Source of the DNA: Pueraria montana var. lobata
Taxonomy: Eukaryota; Streptophyta; Magnoliopsida; Fabales; Fabaceae
NCBI GenBank assembly: GCA_026413185.1
Contig: CM048650.1
Coordinates: 93,205,730-93,269,729 of the forward strand
Direction of reading: 5' to 3'
DNA: 64,000 bases
Below the pieces are notes generated by a model that was given only the letters and a program-made list of their open reading frames with translations, had not been told where the DNA came from and ran no database searches. The position numbers and the translations under genes were made by a program. This document shows, piece by piece, positions 32,517 to 43,628 of the stretch (within the stretch, counting starts at the first letter, position 1; every line of letters starts with the position of its first letter).

Positions 32517-35454
32517 TGGCGGAGCAGTTGCCTTTGGAGGCATGGGAAAAGGACGCATTTCAGGCATAGGTAAAATTGGTATGTCCTCTCTAACCTCCAT
32601 AGACAACGTCCTATATGTTGAAGGTCTAAAATATAACCTACTAAGCATAAGTCAATTGTGTGACAATGGTTATATAGTCTCCTTCAACAAGGACAAATGC
32701 ATAGTCAAAACAAATAATGGCAAGTCTGTCTTTTCTGCCAGACGACACAACAATCTGTATGAAATTGACCTTATAGATCTAAGCAAGCAGAAGGTAATGT
32801 GTCTACTATCTAGAGAAGATGAAAGATGGATTTAGCATAAAAAGCTTGGGCATGTGAATCTGAAACACATTTCAAAAATCTCGAAAAAGGGTTTAGTAAG
32901 AGGATTGTCTGAGATTTCTTGGAAAATCCATCTTCTCTGTGAAGCATGTCAAAAGGGGAAACAAATTAAAACTTCGTTTAAATCTAAAAATATTGTTTCC
33001 ACCTCCAGACCATTGCAACTCTTGCAAATGGATTTATTTGGTCCTACTAGAACGTTGAGTCTGGGCGGAAAGAAATATGGCTTAGTTATTGTTGATGACT
33101 ATTCTAGATATACATGGGTATACTTCCTAGGCCATAAACATTAGTCCTTCAAAGTCTTTGAAATATTCTGTAAACGAGTTCAAAATGAAAAGGGTTTTTG
33201 CATCTCTAGCATCAGAAGTGATCATGTAACTGAGTTTGAAAATGCTAAGTTCAAATCTTTCTGCGAAAAGAATGGAATTTTCCACAACTTCTCTTCACCG
33301 AGAACACCTCAGCAAAATGGGGTTGTTGAAAGGAAAAACCGAACTCTGCAAGAGATGGCTAGGACCATGCTCTGTGAAAACTCTCTTCCTAAAAACTTTT
33401 GGGCAGAGGCTGTAAACACTACTTGTTATGTTCAAAACAGAGTATTGATCAGACCTATGATTAAAAAGACTCCCTATGAACTATGGGGAGGAAGAAGACC
33501 CAACATTGCTTACTTTCATCCTTTCGGATGCGAATGTTACATCTTAAACACCAAAGATCAATTGGGAAAATTTGATTCTAAAGTAGATAAAGGTGTTTTT
33601 CTAGGATATTCTGATACATCTAAGGCCTACAGAGTTTTTAATACAAGGACCTTAGTTGTAGAAGAATCTATTCATGTTAAGTTCAATGATGGACTAACAT
33701 TTGATAGGAGACAATTAGATATTGAGGATGATTTTGTAGATATGCAGATAGGTCCGTCTGTCGCATCAAAGTCAGACGAAGCTCAACCCACTTAGGAAAT
33801 TCTTCCTCAGATAGTAGGAACGTCTGACTCTCAACCATAGGCTAAAGACTGGAAATTCGTAACCTATCATCCACAAGAACAGATCATAGGAGATCAGAAA
33901 GAAGGTGTAAAGACCAGATCATCCTTCAGAGACAAAGCATCTTATGCCTTTATCTCAGAACTAGAGCCAAAAACAATAGAAGAAGCCCTGACAGACGATG
34001 ACTGCATCGTAGCCATGGAAGAAGAATTTAACCAGTTTACCAGAAACTACGTCTGGACCCTAGTCCCCAGACCAAAGAACAAAAGCATCATTGGAACAAG
34101 ATGGGTCTTCAGAAACAAACTAGATGAACAAGGAAAGGTGGTAAGAAACAAATCTAGACTAGTAGCTCAAGGCTATAATCAGCAAGAGGGTATAGACTTC
34201 ACATAAACTTTTGCTCCTGTAGCCAGACTAGAAGCTATTAGAATCATGCTTGCTTTTGCCGCTCATAAAAACATTAAGCTTTTTCAAATGGATGTCAAGA
34301 ATGCCTTCTTCAATGGTTTTATTGAAGAAGAGGTGTTTGTTAAACAACCTCTTGGCTTTGAAGATTCCACTCTGACAGAACATGTTTTCAAACTCAAAAA
34401 GGCTCTGTATGGTCTGAAACAAGCACCTCGTGCTTGGTATGACAGACTGAGCTCTTTTCTCTTAGAAAATGGATTTATGAGAGGAAAAGTAGACACCATT
34501 CTTTTCAGAAAAGAAGTGGAGAAAGATTTCATTATAGTTCAAATTTATGTAGATGATATTATCTTTGGAGCTACTAATGATTTTTTATGCAAAGATTTCT
34601 CTGATTTGATGAAAAGCGAGTTTGAAATGAGTATGATGGGAGAACTTAAGTTCTTCTTAGGTCTTCAGATCAAATAAGATGCCAAAGGGATTTATATTCA
34701 TCAACTGAAATATATAAGGGAGCTTCTTAAGAAGTTCAAAATGGAAGACGCTAAACCAATGAAAACACCTATGCATGCTTCCAGCCCCTTGAGTAAAGAC
34801 GAATCAGGTAAACCAGTAGATCAGATGATCTACAGAGATATGATTGGCTCACTTCTTTATCTTACAGCCAGTAGACCTGATATTATGCATAGCTTCTGTC
34901 TATGTGCTAGATTTCAGTCAGATCCTAGAGAGTCTCATCTTAAAGCTGTTAAAAAAATCTTACGTTATCTAGTTGGTACCATTAACCTTAGTCTGTTCTA
35001 CAAAAGAAATCAAGATTTCAGGATTATTGGATACTGCGATGCAAACTATGCAGGAGACAGAGTTGAACGAAAAAGCACAAGTGGAGGATGTCACTTCTTA
35101 GGGCCATGTCTCATCTCATGGGCAAGCAAGAAGCAGAACTCTATTGCTCTATCTACTGCAGAAGCATAATACGTGTCTGCTGCAAGTTGCTATTCACAAC
35201 TGCTATGGGTAAAATATCAATTAGAAGATTACTCTAGTTATGAAAATAATATACCCGTATATTGTGATAATACTAGTGCAATTAATTTATCAAAAAATCC
35301 CATACAACATTCTAAGGCAAAGCATATTGAAATCAGATATCATTTCATTCGTGATTATGTCCAAAAAGGTGTTTTCGATATTAAGTTTGTAGATACAGAT
35401 CACCAATGGGCTGGTATCTTTACAAAACCTTTGTTTGAATATCGTTTCGTCTGT
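32417..35454 (+). pseudogene. SIRE-like pol (protease to RNase H)
   Basis: A single frame runs from the protease (WYLDSGCSRHMTG, aspartate at 32452) through the integrase zinc region (LGHVNLKHI, CEACQKGKQ), the core (MDLFGPTRT, IRSDHVTEFEN, TPQQNGVVERKNRTLQEM), reverse transcriptase (FQMDVKNAFFNG, YVDDIIFGAT) and RNase H (GYCDANYAGD, YCDNTSAINLSKNP, KHIEIRYHFIRD). Only nonsense codons break it: 32833, 33142, 33793, 33838, 34204, 34675 and 35167. The last codons continue after the gypsy-2 insert at 41101 to a TAA at about 41131. The integrase core aspartate, the YVDD and the TPQQNG motif are retained. Confidence 0.9.
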
Positions 35455-35459
35455 ATAAG

Positions 35460-36746
35460 TAATGCGTAAAAATGCGTTCGCAAAGGGCAAGCGTACCCTA
35501 CGCAGTAGTAACAGTGGACTCTAGGAGTCCGGATATTGAACCCAAAGGACCAGTCGCGTTCCCAAATAATTAATCTCGCAAATAACTAAGCAATCCAGAA
35601 TATAAAAATCAAATTGAGAAGAATGTTGGTCAATTATTCTTTTCAAAAGAAAGAGAATCGGAGCAGAAAGATTACTGTGAGAACAATTATGATAAAGAAG
35701 CCTAGGATTGTGATTTCACATGTACCCTTTTTTCCCCCAATTCTAATCTTAATAAAATTCCTAAATGTGTTACTTGCCAGCGACCTCTTAAATTCGTTAA
35801 TTAACAATTGATCATAGTTAATAACGCTATTTCCCCTAATTTAATTCCCAATTGATCATAGGTGAATTAATTTAGAGCAAATGATAAATCTCAGAAAGGT
35901 TGATTAACAGGTTAATCTACTGGAAATTCATACAATAAGTTTGATCATGCAAATTGTACAAATCCAATCACTTCACAGTTCAGTTAATCACAAGCAATTG
36001 ATCATAGACAAGAGATTAACTTATGTTTAGACTGATCGGTCCTAAAAGCAATAAAAGTAGTGAAGAGATACAAATAACTGAATAACATCGAGGTTTTATT
36101 AAAATTAGAACCGGGGTACAAGGGTACAGCTACATCACAATCCGGGGCTAAGAGAAACTAGCCACTCATGTTCATGATTAAGCCAGATAACTCAAAAGAA
36201 GACATAAAGATTACAAAAGGGAAGAAACTTTACAGTGATGATCCCCAATGGTGTTCTCTACGTCCTCCCGCAGCTCAGAGTCTCTCACAGGACCTCTTTC
36301 TCACCCACCCCCTCAGTTTTCGAAATAGAACAAAAGATAAAGATAAAAGGGTTTCCTATCCTATTTATAATAATTCAAAATTTAAATGGCTGACAGCGCA
36401 ACTTACCACGGCCGTGGTAAAATGACCACGGCCGTGGTCCTTGCATAAAAGTCCAATTCTACTACGCAACCAGCATGGCCATGGTAAATTTACCATGGCC
36501 ATGGTAATTTACCATGGCCATGGTCCTTGCGTTACTTCAATTCTGGCCTTTTTTCTTGGTCCTCTAGACAGTGGCATTTTTGCTCCAAAAAGTGCAATTT
36601 TCAACTCTTTTCCTCATGAAGCCTCTTGAGTACCTGTCTTGCACCAACTAACACCAAACAGTGAGTTTTGCCAATAAAATATATTCAAAATGTATGAAAA
36701 TGGCATCTAAACTCACATCAAAATACAATCAAAGTCCGGTTTATCA
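35460..36746 (-). repeat. gypsy-2 LTR
   Basis: A 1287-bp LTR (TAATGCG... to ...TTATCA) with close similarity to the solo LTR 26444-27719. It is followed by a module whose minus strand reads AAGTGTGGGGAGGT, a polypurine tract, so in element sense this is the 3' LTR of a minus-oriented element. It holds five near-perfect palindromic words around GGCC (36403-36525). Confidence 0.88.
36403..36525. repeat. GGCC-centred palindrome cluster in the gypsy-2 LTR
   Basis: TTACCACGGCCGTGGTAA (36403-36420) and GACCACGGCCGTGGTC (36424-36439) are perfect palindromes with centres 20 bp apart. A second group based on CCATGGCCATGG has centres at 36478.5, 36498.5 and 36517.5, spaced 20 and 19 bp. Confidence 0.9.
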
Positions 36747-38289
36747 ACCTCCCCACACTTGAGCATTGCTTGCCCTCAAGCAATTATTCTGAGTCAAATA
36801 TCAAAATCAATTCCCTCTAGTCAAGAACTTGTAACAGAACCCCAATTTATTTTGAATGGAAAATGAAACATAAGCAACAATAAAAGCAACAAAGTGCAGC
36901 AGAATTTTTCCAAAGAATCCATTAGACTTAAAACACCCGCATAAATGACCAATTTCCCATGAGCCTGGTTCACTCATCTCTCATTCTCTCAGTGTTTCAG
37001 GGTCAACAGAAATTCTCTCAAATCACACTTAATTGAGCATGTTCACAAATCTATTCATCAATCAACTCAACTCAATCAACTTTTCACAAACAGAACAAAT
37101 GAGGCATGACAGGGTGTAATGGGGCCCAGTTTATAATGATAGGTAGATGTTGAAAGGAAAGGACAACAAAGGGCTCTAATGGCAGTTCACACTCAGTGAT
37201 CTAAAATCAAAAGGGAGCCAATGCCTTCCTTCATCCACTTTTTCACTACCCATATTTCAGCTCTCACTTCTTCTCCTGTTATTCTATTTTTCTTCTCTTT
37301 TTTTTTTCTTCTTCTTTTTTTTTTTTTTGAAGGTTTTTGACCTTATTTTATTCAATTCACAGGAGAAGTTGAGAGACACTGAATTCTTTTTTTTTTTTTA
37401 ACTGGATGCTCTGCATTACATTGGTTTTTCCCCCATCCTTCAGATCACTAAGCATAAACAAATATACATAATTTCACAGATTAAGGTGACAAATGAATAT
37501 TTAATTAGGCTCAAAACAGGCAACTAGATGGGGATGTAACACAAAATCTGAATCTAGAAAAATGCCTAACCAATGCCTCAACAGTTTCAGAAAATAAAAA
37601 GCCAATCAAGGATATGTATTTCAGGATAGAAAATAGAACATGCCACCTAAGGTGGATCAGAATCACACACTAAAAGAAACAAAAGCTCAAAACTCACATT
37701 TCTATGGCTAAGCTCAAGAGAAAACAATTTATTCAATTATGTTCGGTGCTAATGTTCATTTCCTTGAAGAAAATCCCACTGCAATGCTGCAAATTTTTTT
37801 TTTTTCAAAGGGGTTCTGAAAACAAAATTTCAAAACTATCAAGAATTCAAAAATAACACAGAACAATGTACTGGCATAATCACAAATCACAGCAATTCAA
37901 AGCTGGGGAGAAAAATCGTGACCCCCTCCCCACACTTAAAGTATGCAATGTCCTCAATGCATCCAAAAGCATAAATCAACAAGACATGAAAATAAAATGT
38001 ACTGAAGGTAAACATAAAATAAAGTACTGAAATAAGAAAACAAAAAAATAGAAAAACCTCCTCAAAAGTGGGTCTCTAAGGTATCTGGTAATGCTTCTGG
38101 TGAGGAGGGACCATGAACCTGAAAAAGAAAAGAAAGAATTTTTTTTTTTTTTTCAGTTTTTTTTTTTTATTTCCTTTGTTTAATTTTTGAATTTTTATTT
38201 TATTTTATTAAAAAAAAACTCTGTTTATTTTAATTAGTCATTCTCTTTTGCCAGTTGCGTTTTGATCCCTTTTTCTGTGTTGACAGTTT
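36747..38289. other. gypsy-2 untranslated regions, orientation switch
   Basis: 36747-36790 and about 37920-37960 each read on the minus strand as a CATTG...AAGTGTGGGGAGG module, the kind found beside the LTR of Athila-like elements. A TC/T-rich tract lies near 37280-37400. Beyond about 38000 the sequence instead resembles the leader of a + strand gag. No primer-binding site was found. There is no gene in this stretch. Confidence 0.6.
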
Positions 38290-40578
38290 ATGCTAACCAG
38301 ATCCCAAAGGCCAGAGCTTGTGAACGAACCTGAGATTGAAAGGGTTGCCCGAAAGAACAGAGCGAAACAAAGAAGAAGAGTAATGGCTGAAGAAAATGAC
38401 CCACCGGTGGAGCAGTCTCTGTTAGACTATCTCACTCCTCAAGTTGGGGTAGCTAACAGCATCCTATTGCCAGCACTGGGGGATGTCAATTTTGAATTGA
38501 AACATGGCTTCCTCCAGATGATAGAGAGTAACCAGTTCCATGGGCTGGCTACTGAGGACCCAGTGGAACATCTGAGAAGATTCATGAGGATGGCCAGTAC
38601 TGTAAGATATCCTCGGGTGTCTGCTGAATATATCAGACTGGCTGCTTTCCCATTCTCACTCAACGGGAAAGCTCTCAATTGGTTGTGCTCACTTCCGGCC
38701 AACAGCATCACTACCTGGGAGATGTGCACCAACAAATTCCTCCGGAAATACTATTCTGTAGTGAAGACAGACCAGATACAGAGAGAGATAGGCAATTTTG
38801 CTCAGAGGGAGCAGGAGAGCCTGTCAGAAGCCTGGGACAGATTTCAGGAGCTACTTCGTAGTTGCCCACATCATGGGTTTAGCCAGCAGAGAATCATCCA
38901 AATTTTTTATGGAGGTGTGTCCAGCAATAACAGGACTAGCCTCGACGCTGCTTGTGGAGGTTCCCTGATGGCTAAATCACCAGCAGAGGCAAATAGAATC
39001 ATTGAAGCCATGGCCTCCAATGCCTACAACCACACTGCAGATAGACGTATTCTGATGAAACCGGTGAACCAAGTGGAAGCTGGAACATCTAGTTCAAGCA
39101 TTGATCAGAAGCTGGAGAAGTTATCTAAGCAGATGGAGACCGTGATGAAAGCACAGGTACAGCTTCTGACTGCAGCTCTTCCACCACCCACTTGTGATAA
39201 GTGTGGGGAAGCCCATAGAGGAGAATGCCCTGTGAATAATGCACTTGCTCAAGCTATGGAGGAGGTAAATTATGCCAGTGGGAAGAGTGCAGAATATGAT
39301 CCCTACTCCAACACATTCAACCAAGGATGGAGGGATCATCCTCACCTTTCTTGGAGAAACCAGAGGGACCAAGGTCCCAGGCAGGAGCTGAATCAAAATG
39401 TGTATAGGCCTCCACATATGCAAAATCAGAGGTCAAGACAAGAAGAGAGAATGCCATCACTGGAGGATGTCATGATGCAATATATAGCCAAGAGTGATGA
39501 GCGCATGAAGACTATGGAGTCTCAGCTTTCTAGCATGCGAGCTTTGCTATCCCAGAGAGCTCCTGGTACCCTTCCTTCTCAAACTGAAACTAATCCTAAG
39601 AAGGAGGAGGCGAATGTTGTGATGACTAGGAGCAAGAAGGCTAAAGAGGGGCAGAAGAAGAAAGAAGAGTCATCTCCAACTCTAGAAGAGGAGGTTCTTA
39701 CTGAAGAGAACCCAACTATTGAGCAGAAGAAGAAGGAAAAGGAGGTACTGACACCTCCTCAGGTAAGTGTTCCTTTCCCCCAAAGGTTGAAAGACAAGAG
39801 TGAGGATAGGTATTTTGCTAGATTTGTAGAGATGCTGAAAAGTTTGCATATTAATATCCCCTTCGCTGAGGCAATTGCTCAAATGCCAAAGTACGCCAAG
39901 TATTTAAAAGAAATTCTTTCAAATAAAGGAAAGCTGGCGGACTTTGCTACAATTGGCCTCAACGAAGAATGCTCTGCTGTGATTTTAAAGAAATTGCCTC
40001 CTAAGCTTAAGGATCCCGGGAGTTTTTCAATTCCTTGTACTATTGGCAATTTGCAATTTGATAGAGCATTATGTGATTTGGGTGCTAGCATTAATCTAAT
40101 GCCTTATTCTGTTTATAAGAAGTTGGGGTTACAAGAACCTCAACCCACTGACATCTCTATTTTGCTTGCAGACAGGACTCTCACCTATCCGCGAGGAATA
40201 GTGGAGAACTTGTTGGTTAAGGTTGGGAAATTTATTTTCCCTGCTGACTTTGTTATTTTGGACATTGAGGAGGATGAGGAAATCCCAATTATTTTGGGAC
40301 GACCCTTCCTCAACACAGGAGATGCTGTGATTGAGGTCAAAAAAGGGAGATTAACTTTGAGGCTAGGTGATGAGGAGGAAGTGATTAAAGTGTATGATAC
40401 TGCAAAAAGCTCCTCCTCTTCCGCTTCCTGTAATTTTGTGCAAGCCATTGACAAGGTGAAGATGATTGATACCGAGCTTCACCCAAATGTGGGGAAGGAA
40501 GCTCCTGGCTATAGAGTGGATGGGCATGCTGAAGGTTTACTGCAAGAAGGGAATATCACCTTGTTTGAGGGAGGTTGA
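38290..40578 (+). CDS. gypsy-2 gag-protease, intact
   Basis: An uninterrupted 762-codon ORF runs from ATG 38290 to TGA 40576-40578. The gag domain spans about residues 60-230 (FHGLATEDPVEHLRRFMRM, NGKALNWLCSLPANSITTW). A short zinc knuckle CDKCGEAHRGEC is at residues 302-313. A lysine/glutamate-rich linker is at about 440-500. The retropepsin-like protease has CDLGASINLMP with its aspartate at residue 596, and later IILGRPFLNTGDAVIEV. It is the only long undamaged retroelement ORF in the window, yet no polymerase or integrase follows. The protein could in principle be supplied in trans to related elements. Confidence 0.9.
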   Translation: MLTRSQRPELVNEPEIERVARKNRAKQRRRVMAEENDPPVEQSLLDYLTPQVGVANSILLPALGDVNFELKHGFLQMIESNQFHGLATEDPVEHLRRFMRMASTVRYPRVSAEYIRLAAFPFSLNGKALNWLCSLPANSITTWEMCTNKFLRKYYSVVKTDQIQREIGNFAQREQESLSEAWDRFQELLRSCPHHGFSQQRIIQIFYGGVSSNNRTSLDAACGGSLMAKSPAEANRIIEAMASNAYNHTADRRILMKPVNQVEAGTSSSSIDQKLEKLSKQMETVMKAQVQLLTAALPPPTCDKCGEAHRGECPVNNALAQAMEEVNYASGKSAEYDPYSNTFNQGWRDHPHLSWRNQRDQGPRQELNQNVYRPPHMQNQRSRQEERMPSLEDVMMQYIAKSDERMKTMESQLSSMRALLSQRAPGTLPSQTETNPKKEEANVVMTRSKKAKEGQKKKEESSPTLEEEVLTEENPTIEQKKKEKEVLTPPQVSVPFPQRLKDKSEDRYFARFVEMLKSLHINIPFAEAIAQMPKYAKYLKEILSNKGKLADFATIGLNEECSAVILKKLPPKLKDPGSFSIPCTIGNLQFDRALCDLGASINLMPYSVYKKLGLQEPQPTDISILLADRTLTYPRGIVENLLVKVGKFIFPADFVILDIEEDEEIPIILGRPFLNTGDAVIEVKKGRLTLRLGDEEEVIKVYDTAKSSSSSASCNFVQAIDKVKMIDTELHPNVGKEAPGYRVDGHAEGLLQEGNITLFEGG

Positions 40579-41095
40579 TTTCCTTTTCACCCGTCAGGCT
40601 CGGGACGTTAAACAAGCGCTGCTCAGGAGGCAACCTGAGAAGAGTGGGTTCATGAACCCACTGTGTCCTTTTAATTATTTTATTTTGCATTCTAGAGCTT
40701 AGAGCTTAGGAACTGTTTTATTTTTTTTGGTTGTTCTCGCATGTGGGGACCACGGCCGTGCTAAATTGAGCACAGCCGTGGTGGTAGAAGCAAGGCTGTG
40801 GTTATATTTGACCACAACTGTGCTCCCAGCATCTCCAAACAACGTCATCTACGACCACAGCCGTGCTAAAATTACCATGGCCGTGGTCAATGGACCCTGG
40901 AAGTGGAAATTTTGCAATTTTTGTGAAAATCAACATCATTTACGACCACGGCCGTGCTAAATTGACCATGGCCGTGGTTAATGACCACGGGTTGGGTAAA
41001 TGGACCCTGGAAGTAGAAAATTTTCAATTTTTGTGAAAATCAGCGTCAAAATTTTCCGACCACGGCTGTGGTAAATTTTACCACGGCTATGATCA
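40579..41095 (+). repeat. gypsy-2 post-pol region and twin-palindrome array
   Basis: 40590-40640 (CACCCGTCAGGCTCGGGACG) corresponds to the stretch just after integrase in gypsy-1 (7105-7160 complement), which places the missing pol exactly between gag-protease and here. Pairs of CACGGCCGTG-like words follow with centres at 40755.5/40775.5, 40795.5/40817.5, 40860.5/40880.5, 40951.5/40971.5 and 41065.5/41086.5, so 20-22 bp apart. The insert ends TATGATCA at 41095 without an LTR. Confidence 0.8.
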
Positions 41096-41517
41096 ATAAG
41101 GAATCATCTGCATGTGCACATGCTTTCAGATTAAACATTTGCATTTTACCAGACGATACCCTTAGTCTGACTTTCTCTTCTTTAATCTGTTGGAAATAAT
41201 GTGTGTTCAAGTATACAGACGTTAAGATGCCCACGTTCTCAATGGTTATAAGTCTTTTCGTTTTCTTTCTTCAAAATGTGTGTCGCCCTTTTCGCCATGA
41301 TGAGAACAGTTTTCGAAAAGCTTTTAATAATATTAAAATCGCTCCTTTTATGACGTTCTCTCTCCTTTCTCATCTCTGGTATAAAAGGACGAAGTGCCTA
41401 AAGAAGAAGGTTCTTTTGATCTTCCTTATCTTTCTAAACTCTGAGTTTCTCAAAGATTTCAAAGATCAAAATTTTCTCATCTCCTCTTTCTAAAAACCTA
41501 AAATCTTTCTGAAAATA

Positions 41518-43620
41518 ATGGCACCAAAGAAGCAAACTGCATCTTCTGCTACTCCACTCATCCACAACATGGATGAAGCAGTTGCAACTTTTCCATAGGA
41601 GCTTTTCATTCCTGGAAAGTGGGCGAGTCTGAGCGAACTTGCAAAGGAGGGCTTCAACGTTCAGGACATGTTCACCAGGGCTGGGTGGACCAACTTCGTT
41701 GGTAAACACAGTGTCTGGTACCATGGTCCCTATGCCCTCTTCTAAGGGACAGCGAAGATGGAAGACGACAAATGCATAAAGGGGACGATTGGTCAAACAG
41801 AAGTAGAGATCAGTCCTGCAACCATAGCTAAGGCTATTGGCTGTGCTGAAGAAGGTTTGGTTTTTGACAAAGATTGGGAGAAGACCATCACCCAAGAAAT
41901 GGTGGACAAGCTTCTCTATGACGGGGTAAGGCGTACAGAAAAGATCCCAAGAAGAAAGCTGTAGCGCTGAAGAGCTTTCTTAGGTCTGCCAACATGACTC
42001 ATGTGTGCAGACTCCTTCACAACATGTTGTTCAACATCGTGCTCCCAAGGACAGGGTCAAGGGACCATGTGAGTGAAAGGGACAGATTCTGCATTTACAA
42101 CATTGTTATAGGAGAGAAGATCAACCTTCCGGATCTGATCTTCTATCATCTGGAGCAGGCTTTCAAAGACAGATTCTCCACAAAGAAGCAGAAGAATCCC
42201 ATCCCTTACTGCATGTTGTTCACCCAACTCATGAGGAATGCTGATGTTAATTTGACTAAGTTCGATGCGTCTAAAGGAGTTACCCAGGTAACAGGAACAA
42301 CTTTTGCGAGGATGGGAATAGCTCACAAGTTTCCTGAATGGGTAAAGAAGCAAGGGACCAAAGTAAAGAAGGAGCATATGGAGGAATCAACAGATGAACC
42401 TACGTTTGATACAAAGGAACAGACATTACCTAAGCCCAAACCCCCACAGACGAAACCAACCACCAAACGCACCCTACCTCCCTCAGACCAACCCAAAAAG
42501 CCTAAACAACAACCATCCTCAGACCCTCCCTCATCCTTAAAGAGAAAGGCCTCAGATACTCCATCTAAAACAATTCCTGAACCGCCTCTCAAAAAGCCTT
42601 TCACCAGAGCTACAAAAATCCGCATCTTCACCAAAGCCAAACTAACCACCTCACCTAAACCATCACAAACAACACCTCCAAATGAAACTCAACTTGCCTT
42701 CTCCCATACCCAAGAATCAGATGTTGCAATTCTTGATGCTTTTCCCCCCACCAAAACCTCACACCTCTCCCAAACCCAAATATTCACCCAAACCTAAAAC
42801 CTCATCCTTTCCTCCTCCACCCAACAAAAGGGAAGCTGCAGCCATCAGAAAAGCTAAAGAGATTTCAAGAAAAGAAGCTGCCAAAAAGGCTAAGCTGAAC
42901 AAAAGCCTTAACGCAAAAGAACAGATTGAGTTGGAGCAATCTGTAGTAGAGTCCGTGAAGACTTTATCAGCTGAAGAACTAAAAAGGAAGGATAATGAGG
43001 AAGCTTCAGTCCCTACCGACGAAGCTAAGGAAGACGCTGACATGGCAGAGGCTATTCTTGAGTCTATTAAGACTCTTTCTAAGGAAGAACAGAATAGAGC
43101 AGCCATAGAAGATCTAGGGCGTATTGAATCTGCCCTAGTTCAAACAGCTGAAATTGTATCTATTGAAGAGGCCAACAAACAACTGACGCTTCAGACACTT
43201 ATCGTTGATGACAATGCAGACGAAGCTGAAATCGAAGAGCTAAACAAAGCCCTTCTACAATCTGCACTAGAAGCAAGTGCACAAGGTCTGGTTATTGGGG
43301 AAGATCTTGTAGAGACTGATGATTCTGGCCCACGTGCCATCTACAGGCCAGTCACTGAAGAAGATTAACGATGAGTAGATGAGCACTTAGAATAATCCGA
43401 TGCAGATCGTGCCTCAAGGCAGATGGTCATCTATGGTGGCTCATCATCTGAAGTCTCCTCTGCACCTCAGACTCAGACAACTGAAGAATTGCAGACCATG
43501 ACTGAAGACGAGCTGTTCAGACGCAGATGGTACGCTGCAAAGGCCACTCTCTCGCTGGGATACATTTATGGAAGTCTAGCCTTAGACCTCGCTCCCAAGT
43601 ATAGAGGCTATGACTGGATT
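41518..43620 (+). pseudogene. SIRE-like env-position ORF
   Basis: It begins ATG 41518, downstream of pol, as in Sireviruses. The frame has TAG at 41596 and TAA at 41743, a frameshift near 41930 into a long open block (41994-42797), and another near 42780 into 42682-43368. There is then a short open end (43423-43641) running into copia-3. The first half is globular (MFTRAGWTNFVGKHSVWYHGP, CRLLHNMLFNIVLP). The middle is proline/lysine-rich (PKPKPPQTKPTTKR). The end is alanine/glutamate-rich and predicted coiled coil (KEISRKEAAKKAKLNKSL). No clear signal peptide or membrane segment is seen, so 'env-like' refers to position only. Confidence 0.75.
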
Positions 43621-43628
43621 ATCAGACG

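Larger units (their letters stand above)
35460..41095. mobile_element. Rearranged gypsy insert (gypsy-2) with one LTR
   Basis: A 5636-bp insert lies in the end of the SIRE-like pol, flanked by ATAAG (35455-35459 and 41096-41100). The pol frame resumes exactly after removing insert plus one duplicate. The left part is an LTR and 3' untranslated region in minus orientation. The right part (about 38000-41095) is 5' leader, an intact gag-protease ORF, a post-pol untranslated stretch and a palindrome array in + orientation. No reverse transcriptase, RNase H, integrase or second LTR is present. It is therefore a non-autonomous, internally deleted and partly inverted Athila-like element. Confidence 0.8.
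29361..43628 (+). mobile_element. SIRE-like Ty1-copia retrotransposon, split by gypsy-2
   Basis: The left edge lies in intron 3 of SABATH copy C, where similarity to copy A stops near 29360. The exact LTR start is unresolved because no 3' LTR is visible. The order is LTR (to 30677), PBS, gag with two zinc knuckles, protease, integrase, reverse transcriptase and RNase H, then an env-like ORF (41518-43620). A 5636-bp insert (35460-41095) with duplicated ATAAG splits the last codons of pol. The right end is cut where copia-3 begins. The env-like ORF after pol and the gag/pol layout match Sireviruses such as soybean SIRE1. Confidence 0.88.

Noticed and set aside
36403..41095. The palindrome arrays as CRISPR arrays
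   Set aside because: The repeats are short, imperfect palindromes in pairs, with related rather than unique spacers, in a plant nuclear retroelement and without cas genes.
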